Positions 6,399 through 9,289 of a stretch of DNA of 9,289 nucleotides are shown in pieces. Both the position numbers and the translations under genes were made by a program. This DNA is from Bacillota bacterium. GTDB lineage: Bacteria > Bacillota > Clostridia > Oscillospirales > Oscillospiraceae. Numbering within the stretch: position 1 is the stretch's first letter; the number at the start of each line of letters is the position of its first letter. The notes below the pieces were generated by a model. It had not been told where the DNA came from. It made no database searches and was given only the letters and a program-made list of their open reading frames with translations. The stretch covers positions 1-9,289 of the forward strand of contig JAGFXS010000050.1 in the NCBI GenBank assembly GCA_017861415.1, read 5' to 3'.

Positions 6399-7799
6399 GT
6401 GATCATTAACCCTGTTACCCGTATCAGCGGGTTTATGGAAATTGATGCGGATATCGAGGATAATGTGGTGGCGGATGCCCGAACCGAGGGTCTTTTGTTC
6501 CGTGGCTTTGAGAACATGTTGGAGGGAAGAAGCCCCTTTGACGCCGTGTATTTTACCCAGCGGATCTGCGGCATCTGTTCCTCAGCACACGCGCTGGCAT
6601 CCACCATGGCGCTGGAAAACGCCATGAGCATTGCTCCCTCCCAACAGGGCAGGTATCTGCGGGATTTGATTCACGGATGTGAATTCCTACAAAATCACAT
6701 CCGGCATTTTTATCAGTATACCGCGCCCGATTTCATCCGGCTCCCCGAAAGCAATGCCCTGTTTGCCACAGACCACAATGACTTCAGGCTGCCGAAAGAA
6801 AAAAATGATCGTATCGTGCAGCACTATTTTGATTCTCTAGCGTACAGCAGAAGTGCTCATGAGATGCTGGCGATTCTAGGCGGGAAAGCGCCACACAACC
6901 ACGGGATCTTTGTCGGCGGGGTCACCGCGCCGGCGACGCCGGAAAAAATTACCCGATTTCGGGCACTTCTTCTGGAGATCCGTACGTTTATCTGCAGTAA
7001 GATGATTCCAGATGCGTATACAATTGCAGATTACTATAAGGAGTATTTTGCAAATGGGCGGGGGTATGGGAACTTCTTGACCTTTGGCTGCTTCAATGCA
7101 TACCACAAGTTGGGAACCCTTTATGTGGATCCTGTGACCAACAGGGATGGCAAAATCACCCCACTGAATCCGGGAGAAATCACCGAAACCATTTACACCT
7201 CTTGGTACACAGCAGAAACAGAAACCTACACGCCCTACGAAACCATTACTCAGCCCGAGTTGGAAAAGGACGACGGTTATTCTTGGGTAAAAGCGCCCAG
7301 ATACAGGGGGCTGCCGTATGAGGTTGGACCGCTGGCCAGGATGTGGTTGAGCGGCGCCTATCGTCATGGCATATCCACCATGGATCGGACGATAGCCAGA
7401 GTTCTGGAGGCAAAGAAGATCACAGACGTAATGTTAACCCTTGTGAATAATCTGATCCCCTGTGTTTCCATGCAAAAAAAGTACCAGATTCCCGAGAGCG
7501 GCCGTGGGGCGGGCCTCGTTGACACCACCCGGGGTGCTCTGGGGCATTGGGTCAAAATTGAAAACAAGGTCATATCCCTTTATCAGATCATCACGCCCTC
7601 TGGCTGGAATCTGTCCACCAGAAGCCGGGACCTATTGCCGGGGCCAGGGGAGAAGGCAATGATTGGTACCACTGTCATAAATCCTGATCTCCCCGTAGAG
7701 TTAGGGCGAATTATTCGCTCTTTTGATCCCTGTGTTTCCTGTGCGACCCACGTCTATTCAAAGGGAAACTTGATTAGAACCATGCAGGTGGTTCCATGA
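6399..7799 (+). CDS. [NiFe]-hydrogenase large (catalytic) subunit
   Basis: A 466-residue subunit, counted from GTG, that holds the Ni-Fe active site and splits or forms H2. The N-terminal nickel motif is RICGICSSAH (Cys57, Cys60, His64). The C-terminal motif is DPCVSCATH (Cys445, Cys448, His451), followed by a 15-residue tail that the maturation protease should remove after His451. Other signatures are GGKAPHNHGIFVGGVT (161-175), YEVGPLARM (307-315) and TTRGALGHW with the active-site Arg378, where the usual APRG is TTRG. Near the start NPVTRISGF has Ser10 where group 1 enzymes usually have Glu (RIEGH). Only GTG at 6399 is a canonical start, but the ribosome site favours an ACG at 6390, which would add three residues (MKR). 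The gene ends in an ATGA overlap with the protease gene. The enzyme is firmly identified; the start is uncertain. Confidence 0.95.
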   Translation: MIINPVTRISGFMEIDADIEDNVVADARTEGLLFRGFENMLEGRSPFDAVYFTQRICGICSSAHALASTMALENAMSIAPSQQGRYLRDLIHGCEFLQNHIRHFYQYTAPDFIRLPESNALFATDHNDFRLPKEKNDRIVQHYFDSLAYSRSAHEMLAILGGKAPHNHGIFVGGVTAPATPEKITRFRALLLEIRTFICSKMIPDAYTIADYYKEYFANGRGYGNFLTFGCFNAYHKLGTLYVDPVTNRDGKITPLNPGEITETIYTSWYTAETETYTPYETITQPELEKDDGYSWVKAPRYRGLPYEVGPLARMWLSGAYRHGISTMDRTIARVLEAKKITDVMLTLVNNLIPCVSMQKKYQIPESGRGAGLVDTTRGALGHWVKIENKVISLYQIITPSGWNLSTRSRDLLPGPGEKAMIGTTVINPDLPVELGRIIRSFDPCVSCATHVYSKGNLIRTMQVVP

Positions 7800-8260
7800 A
7801 ACGGATCTTGGTTGTCGGGATTGGCAGCCGCATCATGAAGGATGATGGCATCGGGGTACGGGTGGTGGAAGCACTTGAAAAGACCTTTGGGGCGCATCAA
7901 ATTGCGTCCCTTCTGGGAGAGACGGATGTTCAGTGCTGTATGGAGGAAATTAGACCGGAAGATGTGCTGATTATTGTAGACGCCATGGTCACAGGCAAAG
8001 GCCCGGGAGCACTTGACGTGATGGGGCTGCAAGACGCTTTGCGGTATCGTGGCATGCTCCCATCTCAACATGCCTTTAGTCTCCTTGACCAGATCGCATT
8101 GTATACCCCAGAAAGGCAGGGATATCTCATCGGTATTGAAGCAGCTGAAATTGAGTTCGGACTTGAATTGAGTGCACCGCTTCAGGAGAGATTTGAGTCA
8201 ATTTGTGCTGCTGTACTGCAGGCAGTATATAACATCAAGGAGGAACAAGAACATGCATGA
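7796..8260 (+). CDS. Hydrogenase maturation endopeptidase (HybD/HycI family)
   Basis: A 154-residue protease that checks nickel insertion and clips the C-terminal tail of the large subunit so the active site can close. The N terminus is ILVVGIGSRIMKDDGIGVRVVE, matching the family GxGNxLxxDDGxG apart from Ser11 in place of Asn. By alignment with E. coli HybD, whose nickel ligands are Glu16, Asp62 and His93, the candidate residues are Asp17, Asp62 (IIVDAM) and His92 (PSQHAFSL). Asp at the first position is also seen in HycI-type members. Length matches the family. The gene starts inside the large-subunit stop (ATGA), as expected for an enzyme dedicated to that subunit, and overlaps the next gene by 8 bases. 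Identification is firm. Confidence 0.92.
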   Translation: MKRILVVGIGSRIMKDDGIGVRVVEALEKTFGAHQIASLLGETDVQCCMEEIRPEDVLIIVDAMVTGKGPGALDVMGLQDALRYRGMLPSQHAFSLLDQIALYTPERQGYLIGIEAAEIEFGLELSAPLQERFESICAAVLQAVYNIKEEQEHA

Positions 8261-8510
8261 CACCCATCTCATTGAAAAGATTTATCAATCCATTGCAGAT
8301 CATTGCAGACAGAGCGGCGTTGTAAAAGTGAATGAGCTGGATATTGCAGTGGATGAGGGCAGTCACTTGGATGGCCCCCACCTGCTTTCGCATCTCATGG
8401 ACCGGAACGGCGTCCTATTTGGCCCTTGGACGACGATTCGCCTGGAGCAAAATCCTTTTGAAAAATTAACGGCGGAGATCAGGAGAATCGATGGAGAGAG
8501 CCGTGAGTGA
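8253..8510 (+). CDS. HypA-like nickel chaperone lacking the zinc domain
   Basis: An 85-residue protein starting MHDTHLIEKIYQSIADHC. Full-length HypA (about 113 residues) starts MHExSL, uses the N terminus and His2 to bind nickel, and has a zinc domain with two CxxC motifs in its C-terminal half. Here His2 and the N-terminal helix are kept, the strand VKVNELDIAVDE and the FGPWTTIRLEQ strand fit the HypA fold, and the end TAEIRRIDG resembles the closing HypA strand, but no CxxC is present; the only cysteine is Cys18. The zinc domain therefore seems to be missing without a frameshift. The start has a strong AAGGAGG site (8237-8243) nine bases upstream and overlaps the protease stop. Position before hypF supports a maturation role. 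It may still be a different small maturation protein; I am moderately sure. Confidence 0.6.
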   Translation: MHDTHLIEKIYQSIADHCRQSGVVKVNELDIAVDEGSHLDGPHLLSHLMDRNGVLFGPWTTIRLEQNPFEKLTAEIRRIDGESRE

Positions 8511-9289
8511 TACAAAACGAGTATTAGTGACGTTGACCGGCGTGGTGCAGGGGGTTGGGTTCCGGCCGTTTATTTTCAGAATTGCGTGTGGGCTGGGGCT
8601 GCGGGGCTGGGTGGAAAATCAGGGTTCCCGTGTGCTCGTTGATGTAGAGGGCAGCGAGGAGAGCGTCGACGCTTTTGTCGCCACCCTGCGGGAACAGCCT
8701 CCAGAGAATGCCCACATCGCCGACCTTCAGTTGCACCCGCAACCCCCGGTGGGCTATGCTGATTTTTCCATCAAAAGGAGTACGGCAGAGGAGAATACCG
8801 CGGCTTTCATCCCCCCGGACATTGCAGTGTGCCGGGATTGCTTAAAGGAGTTTCATACCCCTGGACATAGGCGGTTTCAGTACCCTTTTATTAGCTGTGC
8901 CCAATGTGGCCCCAGATACTCCATTATGGGAAGCCTGCCTTATGATCGGGAAAACACGGCCATGTCCCAGTTTTTTATGTGCCCACAATGCGCGGCGGAG
9001 TATCATAATCCCAATGATCGGAGATTTCACGCCCAAACCAATTGCTGCCCGGCCTGCGGGCCGGTGCTGCAGCTGTTGGATGCCAAAGGAAATCCAGTGG
9101 AGACGTCCGATCCCCTGAACCGGGCAAGAGAACTCATCAGTAAAGGAGAAATCCTTGCGGTGAAAGGAATCGGGGGATACCACCTTTGCTGCAATGCCGA
9201 GGATCCGTCGGCAGTCAAAACACTCAGAGGGCGCAAGGGAAGGGCTCACAAACCCCTGGCCATTATGGCTCGGAATCTGGAAGGGGTGC
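8491..9289 (+). CDS. hypF: Carbamoyltransferase HypF, N-terminal part
   Basis: The frame is open from the ATG to the window end, giving 266 of an expected 750 or so residues. HypF uses carbamoyl phosphate and ATP to carbamoylate HypE, the first step in making the CN ligands of the Ni-Fe site. Residues 10-95 are the acylphosphatase-like domain with GVVQGVGFRPF (17-27, Arg25) and Asn43. Residues 114-189 are the double zinc finger, with four CxxC pairs at 114/117, 136/139, 164/167 and 186/189, spaced in the classical x18-x24-x18 pattern. The YrdC-like domain starts near 200 and shows LRGRKGRAHKPLAIM. The ATG at 8491 has AGGAG five bases upstream and overlaps the previous gene by 20 bases; GTG at 8503 is an alternative start. 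Other hyp genes probably follow outside the window. Confidence 0.95.
   Translation, partial: MERAVSDTKRVLVTLTGVVQGVGFRPFIFRIACGLGLRGWVENQGSRVLVDVEGSEESVDAFVATLREQPPENAHIADLQLHPQPPVGYADFSIKRSTAEENTAAFIPPDIAVCRDCLKEFHTPGHRRFQYPFISCAQCGPRYSIMGSLPYDRENTAMSQFFMCPQCAAEYHNPNDRRFHAQTNCCPACGPVLQLLDAKGNPVETSDPLNRARELISKGEILAVKGIGGYHLCCNAEDPSAVKTLRGRKGRAHKPLAIMARNLEGV

Overview
The window looks like chromosomal DNA of a Gram-positive anaerobe, most likely a clostridial member of the Bacillota. The grounds are a tryptophan T-box leader, strong AGGAGG-type ribosome sites, a consensus sigma-A promoter, [NiFe]-hydrogenase genes and moderate GC content. A gut Oscillospirales-type organism is my guess, not something the sequence proves. 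I see no insertion sequence, CRISPR array, tRNA or rRNA.

Left part (1-2437). The 3' end of a glycerate kinase gene runs rightward and converges on a leftward stand-alone tryptophan synthase beta gene (trpB), with a strong bidirectional hairpin between them. trpB has no trpA beside it. Its leader of about 390 nt holds a consensus promoter, a complete-looking T-box riboswitch with a TGG (Trp) specifier, and an intrinsic terminator. After the terminator comes a possible 18-codon leader ORF with its own Shine-Dalgarno and one Trp codon. This suggests that uncharged tRNA-Trp turns on conversion of indole plus serine into tryptophan.

Middle (2438-4956). One 817-residue protein fuses a CoA-disulfide/persulfide reductase, a rhodanese domain, a TusA domain and a DsrE2-like domain. 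Each carries its expected cysteine. It is a self-contained cytoplasmic sulfane-sulfur handling chain and is closed off by its own terminator.

Right part (5057-9289, continuing past the window). A tightly packed operon, mostly with overlapping start and stop codons, encodes a small cytochrome-b5/MAPR-like protein, a [NiFe]-hydrogenase small subunit, its large subunit, a hydrogenase maturation endopeptidase, a HypA-like protein that lacks the zinc domain, and the N-terminal third of HypF. The protease, HypA-like protein and HypF would build the active site of the enzyme encoded just upstream.

The hydrogenase is unusual in several ways. It has no Tat signal or membrane anchor, so it is probably cytoplasmic. 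One proximal-cluster cysteine is Asn. The usual RIEGH glutamate of the large subunit is Ser. The large-subunit gene's ribosome site points to an ACG codon. The translationally coupled b5-like protein is a candidate electron partner. This hydrogenase/b5 operon is the part of the window most likely to hold an undescribed system.
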